NCBI RefSeq assembly: GCF_000372745.1
Contig: NZ_KB889667.1
Coordinates: 62,001-126,000, forward strand
Source: Embleya scabrispora DSM 41855
GTDB lineage: Bacteria; Actinomycetota; Actinomycetes; Streptomycetales; Streptomycetaceae
Direction: 5' to 3'
DNA length: 64,000 nucleotides
How positions within the stretch are numbered: position 1 is the stretch's first letter; the number at the start of each line of letters is the position of its first letter. Positions 36,497-45,142 of the stretch are shown piece by piece. The translations under genes and the position numbers were made by a program. The notes under the pieces were generated by a model. The model did no database searches. It saw nothing but the letters and a program-made list of their open reading frames with translations, and had not been told where the DNA came from.

Positions 36497-36919
36497 TCAA
36501 GCAGTAGCGGACGACGGGCAGGGCCCCGCTGCGGATCGGCATCTGGGGTCGGGGTCCCCGACGGGGAACTGCTCGGCGAGGGAGGCGATTTCACGGGTAC
36601 TGCGGTGGCCGGTGATCCCGACACCCTGCGTGGAGCAGCCGAGGGCGCCGGTGATCTCGGTGAGGGTGGAGTTCGTCTCGGTGAGGCGCCGGCACTCGTC
36701 CGCGAACACCGTGACGGAGGAGGCGGCAAGACGGACGAGCCCGTGGAAGCCCGGCGAGAGGTCCTGGCCCTCGTCGACGACGAGGTGGGGTGCGGCGGCC
36801 GTGGCCTTGTCGCCGAGGGCGGCGGCGGCCTGATGGGTGAGCGCTGTCCAGTCGCCGTCCGGTTCGGGGAAACGGCCGGGGTGAGGCACGTCCTGCCGTA
36901 ACGCCTGGGCGCTGGGCAC
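36497..36919 (-). pseudogene. Superfamily I helicase fragment
   Basis: About 140 codons contain PHLVVDEGQDLSPGFHGLV, the Walker B region of UvrD-like DNA helicases (DEGQD), followed by SSVTVFADECRRL. There is no Walker A motif and no C-terminal helicase domain, and both ends fade into non-coding sequence. It is a leftover of a larger gene. Confidence 0.6.
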
Positions 36920-37049
36920 AGTGCTCGGCCCCGTGTCGTCCGGCTTCCTCGGGTTCGTCGTCCGGCTCCTGGTCGCCGTTCTCCGTCCGGGTGCCGAACG
37001 ACGAAGTCCGCGGCCTTTCCGGAGCCACCCGCTGAAGCGCGGTATGCCG
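36920..37049. other. Intergenic region
   Basis: Between the helicase relic and the ferritin-like gene. It probably contains more degraded helicase sequence; no intact feature is seen. Confidence 0.3.
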
Positions 37050-38114
37050 TTATTCGACGTAGAGGAACTCCGGTCCGTAGGTCTTCCCGCCGCCGTCCGG
37101 AAGCGGCTTCACCATCAGGGAGCGCGCGAGGGGCCCCATCTTGAACATGTGGCCGACCGCGGCACCCACTTCGCTCTTGCCCACGTTCGGATCGTCCGCC
37201 CGCCACGCGCGCTCCAGCGCCCGCAACATCGCGCTGAACTCGGCGTTGAACGCGTCGAGAGTCTCCCGGATCTCGGGGGTGGGAGCGTTCGTCGGGTCGT
37301 TGGCCCAGCCGCCCTCGGGGACCCTGCCCATGGGGTGCGCCGGGGGCAGGGGAATGGCATCGCCCGTGAAGTCCCAGACGTCCGGGGATTCCGAGACCTT
37401 GATCAGCTTCCGGCCGTGGAAGAGTTCGCGGAACACGTAGAAGTGCGCCAGTTCTCCCGGCCGCCCGGGGAAGGGATTCTCGGGCGAGGCAGAGGTGCCC
37501 TCGCCCTGCTCCTTGATGACCTCGAGGGCGGCGCGGACCTTCTCGATGCTGTCGAGCGGGACGATGTTGTTGCCCTGCCCGTGGTGCGCCAACGAGTAGT
37601 CGATCTGTCGGGCACCGGTGATCAGGTGGCTGTGCGCTTCGAACGCCTCCTCGATCGCGGTGTAGAAGGCTCCGATCGTGGTGAAGGTCTCGAATTGCGC
37701 GACGGGGTCGTCCGGACGCTCGATCTCGGAGAACATCTCGACGGAAGCCTTGTTCAAGCCCTCCAGGAAGACGATCAACTCGGGTCGCACACCACCCGGC
37801 AACGGGTGCTCGTACTTCGGCACCACGCTCGCGTCGGCGATGACCGGATTCCCGCCGATGGTGGTGAGCATGTTGCACACCAGCCCCATGTGGGTCATCT
37901 CGTCGAACATGACCGCCCGGATGGCGTCGTAGACCGGCCCTTGCCTCTGCTCGATGGACCACAGGCCACTCGCATAGGGGCCGATGGTCGCGACCTCGAC
38001 CATGATCGCCTGCTGGAGCGCGTGCCTGAGCCATTCCGCGTCACGTTCCGTGGGGCGAACCCCCATCAGTTCGACGATGGCGTTGCTCTGGTACTCGAGG
38101 GTTTGGGTCATCAC
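37050..38114 (-). CDS. Ferritin-like protein of the VioB/iminophenyl-pyruvate dimer synthase type
   Basis: A 354-residue protein with a ferritin-like fold. The metal-binding pattern is visible: ALQQAIMVEVATIGPYASGL (Glu), MFDEMTHMGLVCNML (ExxH-like DEMTH), IGAFYTAIEEAFEAHSHL, and HFYVFRELFHGR (second Glu/His set). These match the standalone form of the domain in VioB and RebD, enzymes that couple iminophenyl-pyruvate-type units. A similar fragment occurs at 40.7 kb. GTG 38114 follows AAAGG at 7 bases; ATG 38111 is the alternative. The substrate is unknown. Confidence 0.75.
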   Translation of the reverse strand: MMTQTLEYQSNAIVELMGVRPTERDAEWLRHALQQAIMVEVATIGPYASGLWSIEQRQGPVYDAIRAVMFDEMTHMGLVCNMLTTIGGNPVIADASVVPKYEHPLPGGVRPELIVFLEGLNKASVEMFSEIERPDDPVAQFETFTTIGAFYTAIEEAFEAHSHLITGARQIDYSLAHHGQGNNIVPLDSIEKVRAALEVIKEQGEGTSASPENPFPGRPGELAHFYVFRELFHGRKLIKVSESPDVWDFTGDAIPLPPAHPMGRVPEGGWANDPTNAPTPEIRETLDAFNAEFSAMLRALERAWRADDPNVGKSEVGAAVGHMFKMGPLARSLMVKPLPDGGGKTYGPEFLYVE

Positions 38115-38332
38115 ACCGCAACCTTTCCGATCCGTACATGAAAACGCGCCCGGCGTGGTCCACCGTCGACGGATTCAAACGTAGGCGCCCCGGGCCCGCG
38201 GTCCGTCGCCAAACGAGACAACCATCCGGGTGATTCGCGGCTCGATCCGCGCGCACACCGCGTATGTGTGAAATTCCGTGAGGGGGAACAGCGGGCCGCC
38301 GTTCGCAGCCCGTGCAGTGTCTTCGAGTGGTC

Positions 38333-38361
38333 GGGGACCGCACGGATGGCGTGCGGTCCCC
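38333..38361 (-). terminator. Terminator of the oxygenase operon
   Basis: GGGGACCGCAC pairs with GTGCGGTCCCC (11 bp, 7-base loop), 82 bases past the end of the oxygenase gene on the minus strand. The rest of 38115-38442 shows no gene. Confidence 0.65.
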
Positions 38362-38442
38362 GAGTTCCCCGACGTCGTTCAGCGAGCCTGAAGTGCTGGT
38401 TCCGGGCGTCCGGGAACACCTATCCGTGGGACTGGACGCCGG

Positions 38443-39453
38443 TCAGCGGGCGAGTACGTGGCCGTCGTGGGGGCGGTGGTCGCGGGAGCGGCGCAGGTCG
38501 GTGGTGACGTAGGTGCGTTGCAGCCAGCGGTCCGCTCCGTCGTAACGGGGGCGGAAGGCGGTGCGGCCGTGGACGGTTACGCGGTTGTCGATGATGACCA
38601 GGTCGCCGGGAGTCAGGCGCAGGGTGCGGGCGGTCGCCTCGCAGGCGCGGCCGAATTCGGTCAGCGCCGCGGTGGCCCGAGGGGTGAGCGGGGTGGTGAC
38701 GAGTTGGGCCATCCGTATGTCGGGATCCTCTACCGCTCCCGACAGCACCGGTCGGGGCTTGGCATCGGGCTCACTCGCGGTGGCGTCGGGGCCGAAGGAA
38801 GGTGGTGGTGTGGTGATGAACTCCGGTGCGAACAGGGCCTGGCGGCCGGCCGGGGTGAGAAGCGGCAGCGCTTGGCGGATGCCGGCGACGCGCATGGCGG
38901 CGATCCGGTCGTGGTCGGCGCGCAGGCACAGGAAGATCACATAGTCGGGTGGGTGGGGGTGGAAGCCGTTCTCGGTGTGGAAGGACAGCGGCACCGATCC
39001 GGCGTTGCCGTGGAAGCTCTCCTGCCCGGGCACGGGCACGACGTCCTGCACGAGGGCACCGGATTTCTCAGCCCGGTAGGCGAGAGGCTCGCCGAGCCCG
39101 CAGGCCACCATGGTGAGCACTGCGGCCGAGACGGTGGCCCGGCGCTGGACCGAGCCGGGTACGGACGGTGTCGCGGGCAGGGCCGCCTCATCGACGGGCA
39201 GGCCGCCTATCACCAATGTGCCGTGCGGCCCGGAATGCCTTCGAAACCGGCGCACCCCACGGCGCAACGGGAAGGGAAGGTCCTCCCAGGCGTCCCGGGC
39301 CCGGGCCACCCACTCGGGGTTGTCGACGTGGTCGTGCCCGCCCGTGCACAGGGTGCGGGCCAGCCGCTCGCACGCGCCGGCGTCGACCGGGTCGAGTGCC
39401 CAGTCGCCGGCGACGGCAGGGCTTCGGGTGGTGCCGGGCGTCGTCTCGGGCAT
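38443..39453 (-). CDS. Fe(II)/2-oxoglutarate oxygenase, asparagine/arginine oxygenase-like
   Basis: A 336-residue TauD/clavaminate-synthase-like enzyme. LSFHTENGFHPHPPDYV (about residues 150-167) carries the His-x-Glu of the iron site; VIFLCLRADHD and LPLLTPAG follow as in VioC and AsnO. Near the C terminus VTVHGRTAFRPRY supplies the distal His and the Arg that binds 2-oxoglutarate. Enzymes of this group hydroxylate the beta carbon of free Asn, Arg or similar amino acids for peptide natural products. ATG 39453 follows CAGGAG. It is 41 bases behind the unknown gene at 39495 on the same strand. Confidence 0.85.
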   Translation of the reverse strand: MPETTPGTTRSPAVAGDWALDPVDAGACERLARTLCTGGHDHVDNPEWVARARDAWEDLPFPLRRGVRRFRRHSGPHGTLVIGGLPVDEAALPATPSVPGSVQRRATVSAAVLTMVACGLGEPLAYRAEKSGALVQDVVPVPGQESFHGNAGSVPLSFHTENGFHPHPPDYVIFLCLRADHDRIAAMRVAGIRQALPLLTPAGRQALFAPEFITTPPPSFGPDATASEPDAKPRPVLSGAVEDPDIRMAQLVTTPLTPRATAALTEFGRACEATARTLRLTPGDLVIIDNRVTVHGRTAFRPRYDGADRWLQRTYVTTDLRRSRDHRPHDGHVLAR

Positions 39454-39494
39454 CAGGGTCTCCTGCCGGAGGTGTGGGTGGCGGACACGCGGAC

Positions 39495-40613
39495 TCACGA
39501 GTGGCGCAGGCCGGCCACGGCGTCGGCGATGTAGTGGTCCCCGAATCGGATCAGGGAGGCGTACCGGGCTGCGCGGCGATGGCGCATGTGCCGTAGTTCG
39601 GCGACGGCGTTGTCGGGGCCTTCCGGTTTCTGGGCGATGGAACGGTGTAGATGCACCATCGAGTACGCGAGGGTGACGTGCCGTTCACCGTCCACGATGT
39701 CGGCTTCCAGGAGAGCGCCCCGTGCCTCGGCCAACTCCGGGGCGCGGGCCGCCAACTGCTCGTAGGAGTCGGGAACCACGGACAGCAGGTCCTTCATCGC
39801 CGCCCGAAACAGCTTGTATCCACGATGTTGGCGCCCGCTCAACGGGACGTCCACCGACGGAGGCGCCATGGTGTGGCGTATCGCCGTCATGTAGTAATCG
39901 GCCGGGACCGTACTGGCGTGGGTCATGGCCGCCGGGAAGCCCCGCACGTACACCGTCGCATCCGCCAGCCGCAGCAGCGCGGCATCGCCGTCGCCGTGCC
40001 GCAGATGGCGGGTGGCGTCGGCCACGGCGACCGCGGCACAAACGTTGAACAAGACGTGGACCTGGTGCCCGATGAGCCACCGAGCACTCCACACATTCTC
40101 CAACGACTCCCCCGCAGCAGGCCCGGGGACGACCACCGGCGGTACGGAGTCGGGGCCGTCGCCCGGCGCTGCGCCGGTGAGGTCGAGCACCGACTGCCGC
40201 ATCCCGGCCGCCTCCAGCGCCAGGTCGGCACCCGACAGCGGAGCCTCACACAGGTCTTCCAGACCGCGGTGGACAACCAGGACACCGTGCAGGGCGGCCT
40301 GCTGATCCGACAGTTCCCCTTCACGGACCCGGAAGAACGACTGACTGATCGACTCCGCCGGCAGTCCCTCACCGGCCACGGCCGGAGCCAGAGCCGACAG
40401 CGCGGCCACCAACTCACCGGCGGCCAAGGCGGCCTGCCGCAGCGCGACGGTCCGCTCGACAGGTCTGGCATGGGTCGCCAACCCGCCCAGCACGCGCGCG
40501 GTGCGCTTCGCCTCGGCATCGACCCGCGTGCCCAGCACCGGGACGGACCGCCCGCCTCGGGGCTCGCGGAAAACAGCGACAGCAGGATGACCGGCAACCG
40601 GCGATATGCCCAT
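39495..40613 (-). CDS. All-helical protein of unknown function, possibly IDO/PrnB-like
   Basis: A 372-residue soluble protein starting MGISPVAGHPAVAVF. It is mostly helical. Segment PADYYMTAIRHTMAPP followed by LSGRQHRGYKLFRAAMKDLL has the spacing of a region in haem enzymes of the indoleamine dioxygenase/PrnB fold, but this is a remembered resemblance and may be wrong. It is in one operon with the asparagine-oxygenase-like enzyme, so the pair may modify an amino acid. The frame stays open upstream of the start, but that part matches a ferritin-like relic. Confidence 0.6.
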   Translation of the reverse strand: MGISPVAGHPAVAVFREPRGGRSVPVLGTRVDAEAKRTARVLGGLATHARPVERTVALRQAALAAGELVAALSALAPAVAGEGLPAESISQSFFRVREGELSDQQAALHGVLVVHRGLEDLCEAPLSGADLALEAAGMRQSVLDLTGAAPGDGPDSVPPVVVPGPAAGESLENVWSARWLIGHQVHVLFNVCAAVAVADATRHLRHGDGDAALLRLADATVYVRGFPAAMTHASTVPADYYMTAIRHTMAPPSVDVPLSGRQHRGYKLFRAAMKDLLSVVPDSYEQLAARAPELAEARGALLEADIVDGERHVTLAYSMVHLHRSIAQKPEGPDNAVAELRHMRHRRAARYASLIRFGDHYIADAVAGLRHS

Positions 40614-40684
40614 GGCTGTACTTCGCCAGGAGCGCTCCACACGAAACCCTGAACTGCAAGACCATTCCTGTGCGCTGCGCCGGG

Positions 40685-40830
40685 CGCACAGTTCGCGCCG
40701 CCCTTCCTCGATCGCGGCATGGAACCGACCGATCGTCACATATCGGTCCGACTGCGCCGGCGCGTCCGGCGGCGCGGGCTGCTCCAGCCGGAGGAACTGG
40801 TCGAGCGCCGCGGGTCCGAACACGCTGCGG
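40685..40830 (-). pseudogene. Ferritin-like gene fragment
   Basis: About 48 codons read FGPAALDQFLRLEQP and YVTIGRFHAAIEEG, which resemble the central part of the ferritin-like protein at 37050-38114 (LIVFLEGLNKA..., FTTIGAFYTAIEEAFE). It is in frame with the gene at 39495 but is antisense to the 5' side of the CMD gene. It is probably a broken paralogue. Confidence 0.5.
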
Positions 40831-40877
40831 GCCGTCGCACCGCGCTGCGGTACTCCGCCGGCGTCACACTCCTCGCC

Positions 40878-41243
40878 GTGTCCAACGGGGTGATTCGCGC
40901 AAGCCAGATCAACGGCTGCGGCTTCTGCACCGACATGCACACCAAGGACGCCGCCCACGCGGGAGAGGCCCAGCAGCGCCTCAACCTGGTGGCAGCCTGG
41001 CGGGAGGCCACGGTCTTCACCGACGCCGAGCGCGCCGCGCTGGAGCTGGCCGAGCAGGGCACCCGCATCGCGGACGCGGCCGGCGGCGTCACGGACGAGG
41101 CCTGGGCGAACGCCGCCAAGCACTTCGACGAGGACCAGCTCGCCGCGCTGATCTCGCTCATCGCCGTCATCAACGCCTACAACCGCATCAACATCATCAA
41201 CCAGCAGCCCGCCGGGGACTACCAGCCCGGCCGGTTCGGCTGA
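40878..41243 (+). pseudogene. Carboxymuconolactone decarboxylase-family protein, 5'-truncated
   Basis: About 121 codons of an AhpD/CMD-like protein. RASQINGCGFCTDMHTKDA has the redox CxxC and the following His. The C-terminal half (LIAVINAYNRINIINQ) is intact. The expected first 30-40 residues are missing: upstream, the same frame reads arginine-rich nonsense that is antisense to a ferritin-like relic. A short protein could still be made from GTG 40878, without a ribosome-binding site. CMD proteins commonly accompany ECF41 sigma factors like the one downstream. Confidence 0.65.
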
Positions 41244-41297
41244 GCCGCCCGGCGCACCGCCGGAGGTTTCCGCACACCGTCACGGATGGCGGGAACG

Positions 41298-41336
41298 GAG
41301 AGGGGCGGGTGGGCCTTCGGGCCCACCGCCCCTCTC
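41298..41336 (+). terminator. Terminator with TTCG loop
   Basis: GAGAGGGGCGGGTGGGCC pairs with GGCCCACCGCCCCTCTC around a TTCG tetraloop, with one bulged G. It is very stable and lies 55 bases after the CMD stop. The rest of 41244-41708 holds no supported gene and should contain the sigma-factor promoter. Confidence 0.8.
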
Positions 41337-41708
41337 GGCGCGCATCACGGGTGTCAGCTCCCCTGGTCCTTCTCCGACACAGTGTCGTCACCTTTCGTAG
41401 GTCCGCCGCCTCATGCGGCGGACACGCCGTCTGCCGGAGGCGTCATCGCGCCCCGGGTCCATGGCCGTTCGCAGTGATGACCGGGTGCCCCGTGGATCCG
41501 TGACAGGGGCGTTGGCGTTCGCCATGGTTCCCGGACGGCAGAGGGCGGGCGGGGATCCGAAGGCGGTCGGACGGTGGGTGGGGAGAGGGACGGTGTGACG
41601 CCGAAGCCGGTCGAAGGCGCGGACCGGCGCGTGGAGTGTGGCAGTGTGTGTTCGCCTCGTATTCGGCGTGTGAACCCCCGGAAGCACCGTTCCGGAGTGG
41701 CTTGTAGC

Positions 41709-42635
41709 ATGGCGGCGCCGAAGCCGAAGGGGACAACCATAAACGCTGGGGCTGACACCGATTCTCTCGACCAGGCGGCGAGAGACTTCCTCGCGGCGCG
41801 CCCGCGGCTCTTCGGTGTCGCGTACCGGGTGCTCGGAAGCGCGGTGGAGGCGGAGGACATCGTCCAGGAGGCGTGGCTGCGGTGGCAGAACGCGGACCGC
41901 GCTCGCATCCTGGAGCCTGCGGCCTTCCTGACCACGGTCACCGCCCGTCTGGCCATCAACCTGGCCCAGTCCGCCAGAGTGCGGCGGGAGTCCTACGTCG
42001 GCCCGTGGCTTCCCGAGCCGGTCGACACCAGCGCGGATCCGCAGATGGGTGCCGAACGGGCCGAAGCCCTCGAACTGGCGGTTCTCTTCCTGCTGGAGAA
42101 GCTGAACCCGATGGAGCGTGCCGCCTACGTCCTGCGGGAAGCCTTCGACTACCCCTACGCGCAGATCGCGAGAATCCTGGAGACGAGTGAGGCCAACACC
42201 CGTCAACTGGTGAGCCGCGGGCGCAAACACCTGGCCGCCGAGCGCAGGGAACGCGTCGGCACGACTGATCACCGTCGTCTCCTGGAGGTGTTCCTCGCGG
42301 CGGCGCAGCAGGGTGATCTGGCGGCGCTGGAGAACGTGCTCGCCGCGGATGTCGTCAGCTACACCGACGGCGGCGGGCTGCGCGGCGCGTCGAAGATACC
42401 GGTCGTCGGACGTCTGCACGTCTCCAAGTACCTCGTGGCCTTCGCCCCCCGGTTCTGGCCCGGGTCGGAGGTGCGGTGGGTCGAGGCCAACGGTCGTCCC
42501 GCTGTCGTCGTCTCGTCCGGCGGGGAGGCCGTGGCCCTCCTCTCCGTCGATGTGTCCGCCGAGGGGATCGACCGGATCCTGTGGGTGATGAACGCGGCCA
42601 AGCTGTCGCCCTACATGACATCGCCGAGCAGTTGA
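41709..42635 (+). CDS. sigJ: ECF41-type RNA polymerase sigma factor (SigJ-like)
   Basis: A 308-residue extracytoplasmic-function sigma factor with a C-terminal SnoaL-like extension. Region 2 is seen at FLAARPRLFGVAYRVLGSAV through DIVQEAWLRWQ (about residues 25-60), and region 4 at LNPMERAAYVLREAFDYPY to TRQLVSRGRKHL (about 135-178). The SnoaL domain follows (FLAAAQQGDLAALENVL). ECF41 members are controlled by this C-terminal domain rather than by an anti-sigma, and usually sit beside a carboxymuconolactone decarboxylase, oxidoreductase or epimerase gene. Here both neighbours of that kind are broken. ATG 41709 is used; GGAG lies 11 bases upstream. Confidence 0.9.
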   Translation: MAAPKPKGTTINAGADTDSLDQAARDFLAARPRLFGVAYRVLGSAVEAEDIVQEAWLRWQNADRARILEPAAFLTTVTARLAINLAQSARVRRESYVGPWLPEPVDTSADPQMGAERAEALELAVLFLLEKLNPMERAAYVLREAFDYPYAQIARILETSEANTRQLVSRGRKHLAAERRERVGTTDHRRLLEVFLAAAQQGDLAALENVLAADVVSYTDGGGLRGASKIPVVGRLHVSKYLVAFAPRFWPGSEVRWVEANGRPAVVVSSGGEAVALLSVDVSAEGIDRILWVMNAAKLSPYMTSPSS

Positions 42636-42639
42636 ACAC

Positions 42640-42885
42640 CCTTACGCCCAGACTGTGGTGGACATGGTTCCGGGTGGGCCGCCCTCGCAGCGTCGCCATG
42701 ATGTGCTTCGCCGGCCGCTTGACCTGCCGAACCGCGTGCTGGGCGTTGGGAACCGTGTGCGCTCCCGGCCGCCCCACCGCGAGATCGGGCACCGAGGCAT
42801 CGTCGCCGGCGGCCCACACGTGCGTCGCCCGGGGCCGCCGAGGCAGCGTCGCCGCCGCCTCGGCGAGCGCGGCACCGCGGGTCAC
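42640..42885 (-). pseudogene. NADH dehydrogenase-2-like FAD oxidoreductase, C-terminal relic
   Basis: About 80 codons read ATHVWAAGDDASVPDLA, then VPNAQHAVRQVKRPAKHIM and HHSLGV. This is the end of the FAD-binding part of NDH-2-type pyridine nucleotide oxidoreductases (WAAGD, then PNAQHAVRQ). Nothing recognisable remains on either side; the upstream end runs into the FAH gene. Confidence 0.6.
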
Positions 42886-43754
42886 ATGGCGCCGCTTTCG
42901 GCTCGGGCCTGTTCGAGGACTTGGCGCTGTGTGCCCAGCCCGGCGATCTCGAGTTCGATGATGTCGCCGGCACGCAGGTAGGGAGTGTTCGGTAGTCCCA
43001 GGGCGACTCCGGCCGGGGTTCCGGTGTTGATGACGTCGCCGGGTTCGAGGACCATGTACTGGCTCAGGTACCAGACGATGTACGGCACGTCGAAGATCAT
43101 GTTCTTGGTATTGCCGTCCTGGCGCGCTACGCCGTTGACGGACAGGCGCAGCGCGAGCGACTGCGGGTCGCCGACCTCGTCGGGGGTGACGAGCCAGGGG
43201 CCGAGCGGGTTGAAGGTTTCGCAGGACTTGCCCAGGTCCCACTGTCCGGAGTACTCCAGTTGGAACTCGCGCTCGGAGACGTCGTTGCTGATCGTGTATC
43301 CGGCGATCACGGCGGCGGCCTCGTCCGGCGAGTCCAGGTAGCGGGCCCGGTTGCCTATCACTACGGCGAGTTCGACTTCCCAGTCGGTCTTCGTCGAGCC
43401 GCGAGGGATCGATACGGTGTCGTGGGGGCCGACGACGGTTGCGGGGTCCTTCATGAAGACCACCGGCCGGGTGGGGATCGGTGCGCCGGTCTCCTGCGCG
43501 TGGTCGCGGTAGTTCAGGCCGATGCATACGACCTTGCCCGGGCGGGTCACCGGGGCGCCGATCCGTACGCCGGCGCAAGGGAGTTCCGGCAACAGTCCGG
43601 CTTCGGCGGCGGTTTGGGCTCTTTGGAGGCCGCCGGAGGCCAGGAACGCGGCATCGATGTCCGTCGTGACGGAGGACGGATCCAGCAGCCGTCCGTCGTC
43701 GGTCAGGATCGCCGGGCGTTCGCCACCCGGGGCGCCGATGCGCAGTACCTTCAT
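42882..43754 (-). CDS. Fumarylacetoacetate hydrolase-family protein (2,4-diketo-3-deoxy-L-fuconate hydrolase candidate)
   Basis: A 290-residue enzyme of the FAH superfamily. VCIGLNYRDHAQETG (about residues 75-90), VVFMKDPATVVGP, DWEVELAVVIG (the Glu-x-Glu metal site near 125) and NTGTPAGVALG are typical. In the bacterial L-fucose route the last step hydrolyses 2,4-diketo-3-deoxy-L-fuconate to pyruvate and L-lactate, and this enzyme fits that role given its neighbours. ATG 43754 follows AAGGGAAG and is 67 bases behind the mutarotase gene. Confidence 0.85.
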   Translation of the reverse strand: MKVLRIGAPGGERPAILTDDGRLLDPSSVTTDIDAAFLASGGLQRAQTAAEAGLLPELPCAGVRIGAPVTRPGKVVCIGLNYRDHAQETGAPIPTRPVVFMKDPATVVGPHDTVSIPRGSTKTDWEVELAVVIGNRARYLDSPDEAAAVIAGYTISNDVSEREFQLEYSGQWDLGKSCETFNPLGPWLVTPDEVGDPQSLALRLSVNGVARQDGNTKNMIFDVPYIVWYLSQYMVLEPGDVINTGTPAGVALGLPNTPYLRAGDIIELEIAGLGTQRQVLEQARAESGAM

Positions 43755-43821
43755 GTCGGACTTCCCTTCGTGGTGGGGTTTCCGCCTCCGGGGCGGTCGG
43801 GCATCCGCTGCACGGTGTCGC

Positions 43822-44169
43822 TCATTCCAGGAAGAAGATCGAAGGGATCTCGGTCCACTGGCGCCCCTCGGGCGTGCCGGGGAGGCGCTCCTGACAGGGG
43901 TCGGTCAGCTTCCACCACTCCTGGGTGATCGGGTCCTGGGACATGCGGGCCATGTCCGCGTCGAAGTCGACGCCCCGGTACTCGAAATAGCTGAACAGGA
44001 GCCCTTCGTGGAGAAAGATCGAGTAGTTGGCGATGTTGCACGCTCGGAGTCGGTCGAGCACACCGGGCCAGGGATCGGCGTGCAGGCGCTTGTACTCCTC
44101 GAGCTTCTCGGGCCTGACGCGGATCACCGATGCGATCCGGCGGACCCCGTCACTCGTGCTTTCGTTCAT
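43822..44169 (-). CDS. L-rhamnose/L-fucose mutarotase-family protein
   Basis: A 115-residue protein of the RhaM (DUF718) fold that interconverts alpha and beta anomers of 6-deoxyhexoses. EEYKRLHADPWPGVLDRL (about residues 24-42, with His and pocket residues), NYSIFLHEGLLFSYFEY and EWWKLTDPCQERLPG are family signatures. ATG 44169 follows GAGGAGAG and overlaps the lactonase stop (ATGA). In this operon the sugar is most likely L-fucose rather than L-rhamnose. Confidence 0.88.
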   Translation of the reverse strand: MNESTSDGVRRIASVIRVRPEKLEEYKRLHADPWPGVLDRLRACNIANYSIFLHEGLLFSYFEYRGVDFDADMARMSQDPITQEWWKLTDPCQERLPGTPEGRQWTEIPSIFFLE

Positions 44170-45035
44170 CGCTCTCCTCGGGGAAGTAGTCCGTACACCC
44201 GTGTCGCCGTGCCGGCGAAGACGGTCGCCTGTTCGGTCGGGCTCAACGAGCCGGTGAGGGTCGCGGCCGTGTCGACCACGTCGCGGTAGGAGGCCGCGAG
44301 CAGGCAGACCGGCCAGTCGGAGCCGAACATGAGCCGGTCCGGTCCGAATTCCTCGAGGGCTGTCTCGGCGAAGGGGCGCAGGTCGCGCAGGGACCACGTC
44401 CGCCAGTCGGCTTCGGTGACGAGACCGGAGAGCTTGCACACGGTGTTGGGCAGCGCGGCCAACGTTTTGATGTCGCCGGCCCATGGGGCTCTCTCGCCTG
44501 CTGCGATCGGGGGCTTGCCGAGGTGGTCGAGAACGAAGGTGAGTTCGGGCAGTGTCGCGGCGGCGCGGGCGGCCGCGGGGATCTGATGGGATTGCACGAG
44601 CAGGTCGTAGGCGAGTCCCGCCGAGGCGACGGCCGCGAGTCCGCGGATGACGTCCGGGCGGATGAGCCAGTGCGGATCCGGCTCGTCCTGCACGGGGTGG
44701 CGGATGCCGACCAGGTGCTCACCGCCCGGAAGTTCGCGAAGCGCGCCGATGGTTTCCGCGATGTCGGGTGCGGTGAGGTCGACCCAGCCGACCACTCCGG
44801 CGACCAGCCGGCTCGCCGCGGCGAGCGCGAGGAATTCGGGGGTCTCGTCGGCGACGGCGATCGTCTGTACGAGGACGGTCGAGGTGACCTTGGTCGAGGC
44901 GGCCTCGGGCTCCAGTTCGGTGAGCGCGAAGCTGCGCCGTATCGGGGCGAGGGCCGCGTCGGCGAGCCAGGGCTGGTCGCGCGCGGACAGGTCCCAGACG
45001 TGTTGGTGCGCGTCGACGATGGGATCCGGGGTCAT
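44166..45035 (-). CDS. Amidohydrolase, L-fuconolactonase candidate
   Basis: A 289-residue metal-dependent amidohydrolase of the 2-pyrone/aldonolactone lactonase group. DAHQHVW (the His-x-His pair, residue about 9-11), LVGIRHPVQDEPD, LDHLGKPP (His) and MFGSDWPV (Asp) are present in order. It would open L-fucono-lactone to L-fuconate, the step after L-fucose oxidation. ATG 45035 overlaps the stop of the 36-residue frame before it, and its own stop overlaps the mutarotase start. Confidence 0.87.
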   Translation of the reverse strand: MTPDPIVDAHQHVWDLSARDQPWLADAALAPIRRSFALTELEPEAASTKVTSTVLVQTIAVADETPEFLALAAASRLVAGVVGWVDLTAPDIAETIGALRELPGGEHLVGIRHPVQDEPDPHWLIRPDVIRGLAAVASAGLAYDLLVQSHQIPAAARAAATLPELTFVLDHLGKPPIAAGERAPWAGDIKTLAALPNTVCKLSGLVTEADWRTWSLRDLRPFAETALEEFGPDRLMFGSDWPVCLLAASYRDVVDTAATLTGSLSPTEQATVFAGTATRVYGLLPRGER

Positions 45036-45142
45036 GGGAAGGTCACCTCGGGTGTGCTGAGGACGAGCGCGGGTGTCCGGGCGGGGCGGGCGGCGTTGTG
45101 GACGGCTGCGGAGAGGTGATGGTGGGCGTCGATCGCGATCAT
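45032..45142 (-). CDS. 36-residue frame, probable amidohydrolase N-terminal relic
   Basis: A tiny frame beginning MIAIDAHHHLSAAV, which is the start of an amidohydrolase (HxH site), but it then ends after 36 residues. Both ends are ATGA overlaps: its start with the aldo-keto reductase stop, its stop with the lactonase start. It keeps translation coupled across the operon. It may be what is left of a second lactonase gene after an internal deletion. Confidence 0.5.
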   Translation of the reverse strand: MIAIDAHHHLSAAVHNAARPARTPALVLSTPEVTFP

